Assembly: GCA_018435605.1 (NCBI GenBank)
Contig: JAHDNF010000004.1
Location: 62,001 to 126,000, forward strand
From: a bacterium
Lineage (GTDB): Bacteria; Auribacterota; Auribacteria; Auribacterales; Auribacteraceae
Length of the DNA stretch: 64,000 bases
Direction of reading: 5' to 3'
Shown here: one piece after another, positions 17,041 through 26,174 of the stretch
Position numbering within the stretch: position 1 is the stretch's first letter
Layout: each line of letters starts with the position of its first letter
The notes under the pieces: model-generated
What the model was told of the DNA's origin: nothing
Databases searched by the model: none
Seen by the model: only the letters and a program-made list of their open reading frames with translations
Position numbers and translations under genes: made by a program

Positions 17041-18987
17041 ATGCGTGTAACATCGGCGGCAATATCTACGGAACTACAACAAAAACTCGTTGCAGTCCGC
17101 TTGCTGGCAACATTTCTCGGAGGCACTTTGATCTTAAATGCCTATCTGGCGCAGACAGTTCTGCGTATTTCTCCGCAGGTTGCCTCCCTAAGCGCTTTTA
17201 TCGGCGCAATTTTGCTGGGAACCCCGATTATCGCAAAATCAGTTCGGTCTTTGTTGAAAGGCACAATTCACATGGAGGAACTGGTATCTATTGCCATAAT
17301 CGGATGTTTCGCTCTTGAAGATTATAAAACCGCCGGAGCGGTAGCGTTTATTATGCTCGGAGCCGAACTTATCCAAAGCCGTACAGCTCTAGGCGCGCGG
17401 GCGGCAATAGAAGGCCTCATACGCCTTACACCAACACGCGCCCGCAAAAAAATTGAAGACGGCTCTATTGAAGAAATACCAGCACATTCACTTACTTTAG
17501 ACGATACCATAGTAATTCTCCCCGGCGATACGGTTCCCGCCGACGGCACTATACTCAACGGCATGGCGACTATCAACGAAGCCAGCATAACCGGCGAATC
17601 TATGCCAGCCGAGAAAAAAACCGGCGATACCGTGTTTGCAGGTACAGTCAATCATACCGGCAAAATAGAAGTGAAAGTTACCCGCGCCGGCGAAGACACT
17701 ACTTTGGGCAAAGTCAAAAAACTTATCATTGAGGCGGAACATACAAAAATGCCGATCATGAGCATTATAGACCAGTATGTAACATGGTATGTACCGCTAA
17801 TTCTGATGATTGCGGGCATTATACTGTATTTTACCCGCGATATGAGCAGGGCTATTACCGCATTGGTAGTTACCTGCCCGTGCGCATTGATTCTTGCCAC
17901 TCCGACCGCGATTGTGGCGGCTTTGTCATGCGCGGCTCGGCTGGGTATATTGATCAAAAATGTGCGTCATCTGGAAATCGCTTCACACCTGAACGCGCTT
18001 GTTTTCGACAAAACAGGAACACTGACAACAGGAGAACTTTCAGTAACTAAACTATCTCCGGTAACAGCATCCGAAGACGCCGCGTTCGACCTGCTTACTG
18101 CCGCGGCATCGGTAGCGCAAAACAGCAGGCATCCTGTGTCCAAAGCTGTGGTAAATATGGCTAAAGAAGCCTCGGTACCACTGTACACGGCGGACGACGT
18201 TCAGGAAAAAGCCGGTATGGGTATATCCGCAACTATAAACGGCAAAACCATTTTGCTGGGCAAACGGGAATGGCTTATCGAAAACAATATATCAATAAAA
18301 GGCGATTCGAAAGATATGGAAGGATTGAGCGTCCTGTATGTCGCCTTAAACAAAACTTACGCAGGGTGGATCGGACTTGAAGACAAAACCCGCGCTGAGG
18401 CAAAACAGGCAACCGAAGAACTTCATCGGGCAGGCGTAAAGAAAATTATTATGCTTACCGGCGACCGCGAATCGGTAGCGCAAAAAGTCGCTACCGAACT
18501 GGGTTGTCAGGAATACAGAGCGCACTGCCTGCCTGAAGAAAAGCTCGAAGTAGTCAACGAATTGAAACAGCTCGGTTATTCGGTAGGAGTAGTCGGAGAC
18601 GGAATCAACGACGCGCCTGCGCTGGCCGCCGGAAATATCGGTATCGCCATGGGCGCCGCAGGTAGCGACATAGCCATTCACAGCGCGTCAATATCACTGA
18701 TGAACAACGATCTGCTAAGACTGCCTTTCATAATAAAAATATCTCGAAAGACGCGGGCTGTTATCTATCAGAATCTTGCGTTCGGCGCTCTGTTTATACT
18801 CACAGGACTGCTCGCGTCGGGATTCGGATACCTCAACCCAATTCTTGCCGCATTACTTCATAATATCGGATCTTTCGTAGTTATTTTCAACAGCGCCCGG
18901 CTTGTTCGGTTCGGCGAAGACCTCGTACCGTTCGAATCGACTAATACGGAGCAAACGGAGGCAATGACAGAATATGTCACAACCTGA
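17041..18987 (+). CDS. P1B-type heavy-metal-translocating ATPase
   Basis: A 648-residue P-type ATPase. It shows TGES in the actuator domain, the metal-site CPC motif in helix 6 (VTCPCALILATPT), the phosphorylated aspartate in DKTGTLTTGE, the P1B-specific HP dipeptide (NSRHPVSKAVV), MLTGDRE and GDGINDAPALAAG. There is no N-terminal HMA metal-binding domain. The last helices read QNLAFGALFI and LLHNIGSFVVIFNSARL: neither the YN / MxxSS signature of Cu+ pumps nor the K / D signature of Zn/Cd pumps, so the metal cannot be named. The catalytic machinery looks complete. It follows three SPFH genes by 6 bases and overlaps the ABC ATPase by 14, an unusual setting for a metal pump. Confidence 0.9.
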   Translation: MRVTSAAISTELQQKLVAVRLLATFLGGTLILNAYLAQTVLRISPQVASLSAFIGAILLGTPIIAKSVRSLLKGTIHMEELVSIAIIGCFALEDYKTAGAVAFIMLGAELIQSRTALGARAAIEGLIRLTPTRARKKIEDGSIEEIPAHSLTLDDTIVILPGDTVPADGTILNGMATINEASITGESMPAEKKTGDTVFAGTVNHTGKIEVKVTRAGEDTTLGKVKKLIIEAEHTKMPIMSIIDQYVTWYVPLILMIAGIILYFTRDMSRAITALVVTCPCALILATPTAIVAALSCAARLGILIKNVRHLEIASHLNALVFDKTGTLTTGELSVTKLSPVTASEDAAFDLLTAAASVAQNSRHPVSKAVVNMAKEASVPLYTADDVQEKAGMGISATINGKTILLGKREWLIENNISIKGDSKDMEGLSVLYVALNKTYAGWIGLEDKTRAEAKQATEELHRAGVKKIIMLTGDRESVAQKVATELGCQEYRAHCLPEEKLEVVNELKQLGYSVGVVGDGINDAPALAAGNIGIAMGAAGSDIAIHSASISLMNNDLLRLPFIIKISRKTRAVIYQNLAFGALFILTGLLASGFGYLNPILAALLHNIGSFVVIFNSARLVRFGEDLVPFESTNTEQTEAMTEYVTT

Positions 18988-19966
18988 TAACGCGGTTATT
19001 CGCACAAAAGACCTGACCAAAATTTTTAAGGATTTCTGGGGACGTCCACGAGTAAAAGCAGTTGATAACCTGACTCTGGAAATAACAAAAGGCGAAGTTT
19101 TCGGATTGCTCGGCCCTAACGGGTCGGGCAAATCTACCACATTGAAAATGCTTCTCGGGTTACTGTTCCCTACCGGAGGCAAAATAGCCATACTCGGCAA
19201 ACCTGTTTCCAATGTCGCCATAAAACAACGAATCGGATTTCTGCCTGAAGAATCTTACCTGTACGGTTACCTGACCGCGCAGGAAACACTTGAATTTTAC
19301 GGAAAATTATTTGATATCCCAGCTAAAGAACGAAAAAAACGTACGGATAAACTACTTGATATGGTCGGGCTTGGACGAGTCGGACAACGGCCTGTCCGCG
19401 AATTTTCCAAAGGAATGACACGAAGGCTTGGATTGGCTCAGGCATTGATCAACGATCCTGACCTGATATTTCTCGACGAACCTACCTCAGGACTCGATCC
19501 GATCGGCACACGCCAAATTAAAGACCTGATAATCGAACTGAAAAATAACGGAAAAACCATTCTGCTATGCAGTCATTTACTCGCTGATGTGGAAGATGTG
19601 TGCGACCGGATTGCCATTTTGTACGGGGGCAAAATAAAGGTATGCGGCAAGGTCGGCGACCTTCTAAAAAAACACGACGCCCTGTATGTCAACCTGCCTC
19701 AACTGAAACAGTCTACCATCGACGCCATAAAGAAAATCATATCCGATTCGGAGAACAACGCCAAAATCACTGTAGAACATCCCACAGACCGGCTAGAGAA
19801 CTTTTTCCTAAAAATTGTACAGCAGGCTGTGGATGACAAAGAAGAAACATCCGGAGCAGATGTCATCAGGCAGGATAAATCATCCGCGCAGTCAAAAGCA
19901 GACAAACCTGCTGATCCGCAGATCAATAAAGAAATCATCAAAAAACTTCTTAACAAGAAAGACTGA
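18974..19966 (+). CDS. ABC transporter ATP-binding protein
   Basis: A 330-residue ATPase. Walker A is GPNGSGKST near residue 46, the signature is FSKGMTRRLGLAQ, Walker B is LIFLDEPTSGLDP, and the H-loop is LLCSHLL. After the ATPase core (about 230 residues) it has a C-terminal extension with a charged, lysine-rich end, as in the CcmA/NatA-like exporters. It should energise the permease encoded 6 bases downstream and possibly the one at 12213, since this is the only ABC-2 type ATPase in the cluster. It begins inside the end of the metal ATPase gene (14-base overlap). Confidence 0.92.
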   Translation: MSQPDNAVIRTKDLTKIFKDFWGRPRVKAVDNLTLEITKGEVFGLLGPNGSGKSTTLKMLLGLLFPTGGKIAILGKPVSNVAIKQRIGFLPEESYLYGYLTAQETLEFYGKLFDIPAKERKKRTDKLLDMVGLGRVGQRPVREFSKGMTRRLGLAQALINDPDLIFLDEPTSGLDPIGTRQIKDLIIELKNNGKTILLCSHLLADVEDVCDRIAILYGGKIKVCGKVGDLLKKHDALYVNLPQLKQSTIDAIKKIISDSENNAKITVEHPTDRLENFFLKIVQQAVDDKEETSGADVIRQDKSSAQSKADKPADPQINKEIIKKLLNKKD

Positions 19967-19971
19967 ACAAT

Positions 19972-21354
19972 ATGAAAAGTATTGCGGCCATCGCTAATAA
20001 AACACTTCTCAAAGCGATGCACGATAAATTTTTTATCGGAGTGATACTTTTTTTTCTTGTCGTTTTGCCGTCTCTTCCGGTTGTGTTGTACGGCGACGGG
20101 ACAACCGAAGGACATTTGAAACTATACATTTCGTATTCCATGCATTTCGTGATATTTTTTCTGTCTTTACTGACCATATTCATGGGTTGCGCATCCATAA
20201 ACGAAGAACTCGAAAAAAAACAGATGTTCACGGTAATCACCAAACCGGTACACAGATGGCAGGTAGTGTGCGGCCACTGGCTGGGGGTTACTTTGATTTC
20301 AGGATTACTACTGATTGCCGCAGGAAGCATCAATTACGCCGGTGTATTGTATATACTTTCGCAACATAAAGATACCATTACTGAAGAAGAAAAGACAGTC
20401 ATCGAGGAAAATCTCCTGACCGCAAGAGCTGTGGTCACTCCTGAACAACCCGATACACGGGAACTAATAGAAAAAGAACTCAAAAATTACCGCAAAGAAC
20501 ATCCTGACGAAGATATCGACTACGATCAGGTTGTAAAACAGATCAAACAGAACCTGTTCTACTCTATGTACTGTGTACCTCAACGCCATGAAAAATTATT
20601 CAAGTTTACCGGACTCAATAAGGTAACCGCAGATACGCTTAATATCCGTTTCAAATACTACTCTTCATCCAAACCCGGCGACGCGACTATAACCGCCCGA
20701 TGGATTTTCGGTGATCCGGAAAAAGTTTATCCTGTTCGTCTGCTAAGCGAAAAAACTCCGGAGGTGTACCATACAATAAAAATCCCCGCTTCCGTTATCG
20801 ATACGGAAGGAAACCTGTCTATTAAATTTATCAATTATGACGAAGAATACCTTACCGTGATATTCCCCGAACAAAACGGCATCGAAGTCATGTATCGCAC
20901 ACACACGTTCACCATAAATTTTCTAAAGGGATACCTGCTAATATTTTTTCAATTAATAGTGCTAAGCGCGCTGGGAGTTATGTTTTCGTCATTCCTGTCG
21001 TTTCCGGTAGCTGTGATAATGACGTTATTTGTTTACGCTATAGGTTCGCAGGCAGTTTCAGTGCTTCAAATACTCGGATCAGTATCGGACAGCTCGTTTA
21101 CTCTGATAGAACTGCGAAAAGAAGAACCTCTTACATTTTTTACCGTTGCCCAGAAAATATTAGGGGCTTTCATACGCCTGTTCCCACAGTTCGACAAAAT
21201 CAATCCCGTGTCATATTTAACCGACGGGCGGGCGATAGATTCGAAATTGATCGCTTGGGGTTTAGGGGTATTGGTACTTCTTAAAGGCGCCTGCATACTA
21301 GCACTGGGAAGTATCATTTTTCAAAAAAAAGAAATCGCCAAGGTGATTATCTGA
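19972..21354 (+). CDS. ABC-2 type permease with large extracytoplasmic domain
   Basis: A 460-residue membrane protein. A first helix (FIGVILFFLVVLPSLPVVLY) and two more by residue 130 are followed by an exported domain of roughly 190 residues (charged and helical at first, then beta-rich: ITARWIFGDPEKVYPVRL, SLSIKFINYDEEYLTVIF) and then four further helices. NEELEKKQMFTVITKPVHRWQVVCGHWLG is the usual ABC-2 coupling segment. The soluble insert may contact an envelope partner or substrate. Its stop overlaps the next gene as TGATG. It pairs with the ATPase immediately upstream. Confidence 0.85.
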   Translation: MKSIAAIANKTLLKAMHDKFFIGVILFFLVVLPSLPVVLYGDGTTEGHLKLYISYSMHFVIFFLSLLTIFMGCASINEELEKKQMFTVITKPVHRWQVVCGHWLGVTLISGLLLIAAGSINYAGVLYILSQHKDTITEEEKTVIEENLLTARAVVTPEQPDTRELIEKELKNYRKEHPDEDIDYDQVVKQIKQNLFYSMYCVPQRHEKLFKFTGLNKVTADTLNIRFKYYSSSKPGDATITARWIFGDPEKVYPVRLLSEKTPEVYHTIKIPASVIDTEGNLSIKFINYDEEYLTVIFPEQNGIEVMYRTHTFTINFLKGYLLIFFQLIVLSALGVMFSSFLSFPVAVIMTLFVYAIGSQAVSVLQILGSVSDSSFTLIELRKEEPLTFFTVAQKILGAFIRLFPQFDKINPVSYLTDGRAIDSKLIAWGLGVLVLLKGACILALGSIIFQKKEIAKVII

Positions 21355-22925
21355 TGAAAAAACAGTATCGATATATAATTATCATAGCACTGCTGACCTG
21401 CACGACCGTGCTGAACACGCGGTTTATTCCGTTGATCAACAATATGCGCCACGATGCAGGGTTAACGCGCAACCTGCCGGTTGAAAACGCACCGCCTCAA
21501 TTTGTTCTGGCGGTGAACATCCTTGGCAGTTTGCGCTGTCTGCTGATCGACGCCTTGTGGCTTCGCACCATGAAACTGCGTGAAGAAGGCAAATATTTTG
21601 AGATGGCGCAACTTTACAAGTGGATTTGCCAGCTTGAACCGCAAATTGAAGATGTATGGACTCATAACGCATGGAACATGGCCTATAACATCTCTTTTGA
21701 AATGCCGTTCGCAGAAGACCGGTGGCGGTGGATCAGACAGGCCATATCGCTTCTGCGCGAAGAAGGATTGATGTACAACACCCGCAGTGCAAGCATCCGA
21801 AAAGAAATTGCATGGATTTATGCACATAAAATCGGACAGCAGTGGGACGATATGCATATGTATTATAAAAAACAACTCGCGCTTGAAATAGACCCGTTGA
21901 TTAAAGGGGCGGACGATGTCCGTGCAATGGCTACTCTTGAAGACTTTGAATCCGCATTAAAAACAAACCCTGCGCTACAGGCCGCGTGGAATACTGCCCG
22001 CACAGCAAACATCACATCATACAAAGATTTTCAACAATGGCTTGCGTCGGCAGTAGCGTCAAATTTTCCTCAAGACATTCTCGATTTGCTCGATACCTAC
22101 CTGCGCGCAAAAACATTGACACACGATTACAAACTGGATTTAAAAACAATGGTTTCTCTGCAAGATATGTACGGACCCATAGAATGGCGTCTGCCGGAAT
22201 CCCACGCGCTGTACTGGGCATATCAAGGCAAACAATATGCGCAGGAAAGGCATTCAATTTTATATGACCGCCTGATTTACTTGTCGGTGCAATCTTTATA
22301 CCGGCGTGGATATGTGTACCTTGCGAAGGACGGCGACGAAGTTTTATACATTACCGGCCCTGACGCCCGATTCATCGACCCGATGTTCACTTTGTACAAA
22401 TCCCTGGCCGAGCAATACAAAGATCAGGCTACGATGAAAAATATCCACGCATCGTATTTCTATTATTTGCAGGAGGTAGTCGTTCTTTTATACGCATTCA
22501 ACAATCGGGAGGGTTCGGAAAAATATTTCAGGATACTCAAAGATGAATTCCCGCAGAAAGTAAAGGAAAACGACTATATCACTTTTGTCCTCAAACAATT
22601 CCAGATAACAGCGCAAACCGGCAACTACGATCACGTAAAAAGCCTCGTTTACAGCCTAGTGCGACAGGCATACTGGAACTTGGCGCTAAATCAGGATGAA
22701 CAATACACAGGTTATTTGAGGCTGGCAAACGCTGTCAGATCAGAATATCTGCGAAGTACGGGAAATCTGGAACGATTGCAACTGCCACATATCAAAGATA
22801 TAAAAAAACAAGTAGTGGATCAGGCGCTTAAAAATGATTTTCCGCCGGCACTGCGCGAAAATCTTAAAAAAAGGCTTGAAGCTGGTGGTGAACAGGATAT
22901 TGACAACAATAGGTTAGAACAATAA
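21354..22925 (+). CDS. Membrane-anchored helical (TPR-like) protein of the ABC/SPFH cluster, function unknown
   Basis: A 523-residue protein with an N-terminal signal anchor (YIIIIALLTCTTVLNTRF) and an otherwise soluble, helix-rich body that should lie outside the cytoplasm. A segment near residues 70-115 (LREEGKYFEMAQLYKWICQLEPQ) looks like a tetratricopeptide repeat, and the later parts have similar helical spacing. I know no function for the family. Start and stop signals are coupled to the upstream permease by TGATG, so it is probably a dedicated component of this transporter, for example a periplasmic adaptor. It is the last gene of the plus-strand operon and ends one base from a convergent small lipoprotein gene. 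Confidence 0.75.
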   Translation: MKKQYRYIIIIALLTCTTVLNTRFIPLINNMRHDAGLTRNLPVENAPPQFVLAVNILGSLRCLLIDALWLRTMKLREEGKYFEMAQLYKWICQLEPQIEDVWTHNAWNMAYNISFEMPFAEDRWRWIRQAISLLREEGLMYNTRSASIRKEIAWIYAHKIGQQWDDMHMYYKKQLALEIDPLIKGADDVRAMATLEDFESALKTNPALQAAWNTARTANITSYKDFQQWLASAVASNFPQDILDLLDTYLRAKTLTHDYKLDLKTMVSLQDMYGPIEWRLPESHALYWAYQGKQYAQERHSILYDRLIYLSVQSLYRRGYVYLAKDGDEVLYITGPDARFIDPMFTLYKSLAEQYKDQATMKNIHASYFYYLQEVVVLLYAFNNREGSEKYFRILKDEFPQKVKENDYITFVLKQFQITAQTGNYDHVKSLVYSLVRQAYWNLALNQDEQYTGYLRLANAVRSEYLRSTGNLERLQLPHIKDIKKQVVDQALKNDFPPALRENLKKRLEAGGEQDIDNNRLEQ

Positions 22926-22926
22926 A

Positions 22927-23151
22927 TTACTTGCCGAAATCTTCATAATCTTCATCGGTTAACCCGCCGCCGATACCGTCAAGGAAATTGTCGATTTGAC
23001 GCAACCCAGCCCGCATGGGAACGGTAGTTACATCAAACATTTCCGCAATATTGTCCTGTAACGCGGATTCATTGGAAGCGCAACCGGACAAAAATCCGGC
23101 ACACCCTGCTATATAAGCTATCAATAACAAATAAGATGCAATTCGAATCAT
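22927..23151 (-). CDS. Small lipoprotein, unknown function
   Basis: A 74-residue product with a clear lipoprotein signal: hydrophobic residues 6-20 then LSGC with the lipidated cysteine at 24 (an earlier IAGC at 17 is less likely). The mature part is only about 50 residues, acidic, ending DEDYEDFGK. A GAGG ribosome site lies 7 bases before the ATG, which supports it as a real gene. It is convergent with the ABC/SPFH operon, with a single base between stops. I recognise no family. Confidence 0.6.
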   Translation of the reverse strand: MIRIASYLLLIAYIAGCAGFLSGCASNESALQDNIAEMFDVTTVPMRAGLRQIDNFLDGIGGGLTDEDYEDFGK

Positions 23152-23268
23152 ACGATAACCTCATATATTGAGGGAATCCCTAAAAACTCAGAGTTTCCGC
23201 AAGTAATAAGCCAATACTATACCCAATAAGATATACCTGCGCAAGATTTATTTCGTGTTTTGAAGAAC

Positions 23269-23274
23269 TATAAT
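23269..23274 (+). promoter_or_regulatory. Possible -10 element upstream of the GT39 gene
   Basis: A perfect TATAAT about 67 bases before the ATG at 23341, without a convincing -35 at the right distance. A pair of direct repeats follows immediately downstream. Confidence 0.3.
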
Positions 23275-23281
23275 ACAGATT

Positions 23282-23309
23282 CGTTTTCACATTATACGTT
23301 TTCACATTA
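23282..23309 (+). repeat. Tandem 13-base direct repeat, period 15
   Basis: CGTTTTCACATTA occurs at 23282-23294 and again, identically, at 23297-23309, in the leader region between a TATAAT and the GT39 start. The 15-base period puts the copies about one and a half turns apart, which is possible for a regulator site. I can name no factor. Confidence 0.6.
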
Positions 23310-23340
23310 GCTCTTGCCAAACACATAATTAAGGGGTACT

Positions 23341-24984
23341 ATGCTTGAAAACATTTTCCACAATATTCGGAGTGATTGTATGTATATTGCGAGCGAATGC
23401 ATAGATGCGGTAAAAGAATTCAAATACCGCGCTGTTTACGATATACGCACCCTTAACGCTAAACTGTTTTTATCCATTTTCATCATCGGAATCCTGTTTC
23501 GCCTTGTGGCGTTCGGTTCGCATACATCTTTGCATCCGGACGAAGCTCTTTACGCCAACTGGTCGGCAAGCATAGGACATAATTTTAAGCTGGGATTGAC
23601 GGTCAGAGAGGTAGATAAACCGCCGCTGTTTTACTATCTTGTAGGCGCATCCATCTTTCTTTTCGGGCCAACCGACGCCGCGATAAAATTACCCGGGTTA
23701 TGTATAGGTATACTTATGATACCGCTGGTGTGCCTTATCGCTCTCAACTTGGCTCGCCAGCACGCCGCATTGTGGGCAGGTTTTTTCTACGCTCTATCCC
23801 CATTTGAAATACTCTACGCCCCAACAGCTTTTGCGGATACAACATGCATGTTTTTATCATTACTGGCGCTATTAGCCATTCTTTATCGAATTCCGTTAAT
23901 GACAGGAATATTTCTCGGGCTGGCTCTATCGACAAAACAATCGGTCGTTTTCCTTACTCCGTTATATGTTTTGTTCTTTATTATTCGCACAAAATATTAC
24001 ACGCCTTCATTGATAAAAATCATAAAAGGATTTGCTATTTCCATAATCCCGCTTATTTTATGGATGCTTCTGTTTGCCGACAAAGGAGTCGGCGTTATGA
24101 TAAATATTTATCAGGAAAGGTTTTTCACTCCCACCGGCAATCCTCTGCGCCTGCTTGTAGAATGGTTCAAACAGGAACGATACTTTACCGGTAATTTCAT
24201 GACCAGTCTGGTTGCTATAGGGTTCGTCTTTCTCGCAAGACTTCTTTACGGATTTAAACTGTACAGGAAACGGAATATTTACGATTTTCGCTCATTTATA
24301 GAAATTTTTTCTCTATTGATCTTTGTTATCGCCTACGATCTGTTGATTTCAATGCTTAATTACCCGCTATACTCCCGCTATCTGATTGTAATATCATCGC
24401 CGTTTATAATTTTGTTCGCCTTGAGCCTGAACATCATACTGAAACGAGTTCACGCTCAACTTCGTATTATGAATTACCGGTGGGATCTGACAACGCTTAT
24501 TTCAGCCGGTATCGTCGCTTACTGGATCATAACCACTCCAGCCAACATGGCGACATTTCCTGACGGAGCAAATTACCGTTTCAGCGAATCAATAAAACCA
24601 ACCGCGGATTTTATAAAAAACCAGCCGGCACCTGCTATGGTATTTTATACCGACGATACATGGCCATGGATAGGATGGTATTTGTTCGCAGAAAAAGAAT
24701 CCGGCAACATTACACGCAGACCCGCTAATTTCCGGTCTGAAGAAGGAATACGTCAACTGCTTGAGCGGCTTAACAAAGACACCGACAAACTGGAAAAACA
24801 CACCTTATATTTTATTCTCAATACATCGCGTGACATTCACGCATACAAACTGTTATCAGATGTTACCGGTAAAGATATAGCTCATAGGAGCCTGTTTATC
24901 TCGCAGGCGGCTAATTCAAAACATCCATCCTACCAAGTAGATATTATAGACAAAACCGCTCTTTCCGCAATATTGAGCAAATGA
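23341..24984 (+). CDS. GT39-family (ArnT/PMT-like) membrane glycosyltransferase
   Basis: A 547-residue polytopic membrane protein of the PMT_2 type. It uses lipid-linked sugars as donors and acts on the periplasmic side. The catalytic motif sits after the first helix: SLHPDEALYANW with the conserved Asp-Glu pair, followed by the second-loop motif VDKPPLFYYLVG. About ten helices follow, then a C-terminal exported domain of about 140 residues (YTDDTWPWIGWYLF). AGGGG lies 4 bases before the ATG. It stands alone between the lipoprotein and ferritin genes but could serve the glycan genes from 29514 onward, or glycosylate proteins or lipid A. The acceptor cannot be read from sequence. Confidence 0.85.
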   Translation: MLENIFHNIRSDCMYIASECIDAVKEFKYRAVYDIRTLNAKLFLSIFIIGILFRLVAFGSHTSLHPDEALYANWSASIGHNFKLGLTVREVDKPPLFYYLVGASIFLFGPTDAAIKLPGLCIGILMIPLVCLIALNLARQHAALWAGFFYALSPFEILYAPTAFADTTCMFLSLLALLAILYRIPLMTGIFLGLALSTKQSVVFLTPLYVLFFIIRTKYYTPSLIKIIKGFAISIIPLILWMLLFADKGVGVMINIYQERFFTPTGNPLRLLVEWFKQERYFTGNFMTSLVAIGFVFLARLLYGFKLYRKRNIYDFRSFIEIFSLLIFVIAYDLLISMLNYPLYSRYLIVISSPFIILFALSLNIILKRVHAQLRIMNYRWDLTTLISAGIVAYWIITTPANMATFPDGANYRFSESIKPTADFIKNQPAPAMVFYTDDTWPWIGWYLFAEKESGNITRRPANFRSEEGIRQLLERLNKDTDKLEKHTLYFILNTSRDIHAYKLLSDVTGKDIAHRSLFISQAANSKHPSYQVDIIDKTALSAILSK

Positions 24985-25093
24985 CCCGCTTTCCCAGCAA
25001 AATTTGCGCTCCGTTATTATAAGCTCTATCCAATACAGGACAGGATAGTTATCGCTATTGATAATAACATAACAATCACGCATCATAAACTTT

Positions 25094-25143
25094 GGAACCT
25101 CTGGAAAATAATTAAAACTGCAAAATTTATTTCCAGAGGTTCC
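25094..25143. repeat. Perfect 14-base inverted repeat (hairpin) in intergenic region
   Basis: GGAACCTCTGGAAA at 25094-25107 is the exact reverse complement of 25130-25143, with a 22-base AT-rich loop. There is no T-run after it on either side, so it is not a standard terminator. It lies between the GT39 and ferritin genes, which converge here. It could be a dispersed palindromic element or an mRNA-stabilising hairpin. Confidence 0.7.
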
Positions 25144-25241
25144 CGAAAACCGATTTTTAGTAGATTTGGATTGCTTATAGAACGACTAAACGGCAAACAG
25201 CCGTACTCAGAAATCTTTCCGGCATACAGCGACTGCCGGCA

Positions 25242-25745
25242 TTATTTCTTAAACATCATTTTTATATCGTCTTTGATGTTTTCAAGATCTTCTTCATGCT
25301 CCAGTTCATCTTCAAGAATCTGTAGCGCTATATCATACGTAACCGGATCTTTATCCTTTGTGAAATCGATTATTTTTTTGTAAACGCTTATCGCACACTG
25401 TTCCCCTTTGATATTCTGATCAAGGAGAACTCGAAGATCAGGGTTTTCGGGCGCGTCATAACCGCAATTCGTGTAATCATACCATATCTTGGGGGTCATT
25501 AGCGGAGTTCCGCCCAACTGTATAATCCGCTCGGCCAACATATCCGCATGGCGCAATTCGTCGGTGGCATGCTGTATCAACTCAGCAACTACCGCCTCGC
25601 GGGGAATACCCACAGCGACCTTCGCGCCTAGCCAATACTGATAATATGCAAGCCATTCATCGGCAAAAGCCTTATTGAGCGTTTCAATAAGCTGTGAGAC
25701 GTTAAGCCCCATGTCTTCCAACAATTTCCTACCTTTTGTTCCCAT
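25242..25745 (-). CDS. Ferritin-like Dps-family (DPSL-type) protein
   Basis: A 167-residue four-helix ferritin-like protein that should bind and oxidise iron, consuming peroxide or oxygen. The di-iron ligands are visible: Glu30, Glu63-x-x-His66 (ELRH), Glu115 and Glu147-x-x-His150 (ELEH), the bacterioferritin/DPSL set within the protein rather than at a dimer interface as in classical Dps. Cys94 and Cys117 flank the third helix at about the spacing of the redox pair of archaeal DPSL proteins, though slightly shorter than the one I recall. It starts with AAGGAG 7 bases upstream, inside the 3' end of the PerR-like gene, which it overlaps by 17 bases; the two are therefore one operon. Confidence 0.85.
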   Translation of the reverse strand: MGTKGRKLLEDMGLNVSQLIETLNKAFADEWLAYYQYWLGAKVAVGIPREAVVAELIQHATDELRHADMLAERIIQLGGTPLMTPKIWYDYTNCGYDAPENPDLRVLLDQNIKGEQCAISVYKKIIDFTKDKDPVTYDIALQILEDELEHEEDLENIKDDIKMMFKK

Positions 25746-26166
25746 TTGAATCTCCTTTCTTTGAACAGTTTATACATATTCCTGTCAACACCACACTGGT
25801 ATTCAAAACAGTAAACCCTTCATGGACATGTTTGGGTATCTCTATTTTATCCAATGACGAGTCGTAAAAATCCGATATCTTATTGCATTGTATGCATCTT
25901 AAATGATGATGCCGCTCCGTGTTAGGATCATAACGGCTACCCCGCCCTGAACATTCCACAGAATCAATCAAGCCGATCTGCGCGAATGTGTTGAGCGTTC
26001 TGTTTACCGTATCGAAAGAAATAAACGGAAAGATTTTTCGCATACGCCTGTAAATCATGTCCGCAGTCGGGTGAGACTTATCGCCGGTAAGTTCGCGATA
26101 AATCGCCACTCGCTGGGGAGTTATTCTTAAATCATGTTTTCGGCATATTTCTTCAAATTTATCCAT
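25729..26166 (-). CDS. Fur-family transcriptional regulator, PerR-like
   Basis: A 145-residue winged-helix metalloregulator. The DNA-binding part has LRITPQRVAIYREL and SFDTVNRTLNTFAQIGLI. The regulatory metal ligands look complete (His32, Asp80, His86, His88), with an aspartate at 99 (SDF) where PerR has Asp and Fur has Glu, so peroxide sensing is favoured. Structural zinc is held by Cys91-x-x-Cys94 and a second CxxC near 130. I use the ATG at 26166 (MDKF) because AAGG sits 6 bases before it; the ATG two codons earlier has the site touching it. It is co-transcribed with the ferritin-like gene, its likely target. Confidence 0.88.
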   Translation of the reverse strand: MDKFEEICRKHDLRITPQRVAIYRELTGDKSHPTADMIYRRMRKIFPFISFDTVNRTLNTFAQIGLIDSVECSGRGSRYDPNTERHHHLRCIQCNKISDFYDSSLDKIEIPKHVHEGFTVLNTSVVLTGICINCSKKGDSNGNKR

Positions 26167-26174
26167 AAACATCC

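Noticed and set aside
25171-25383. 70-codon plus-strand frame over the ferritin 3' end
   Set aside because: Low-complexity serine-rich antisense product without a ribosome site.
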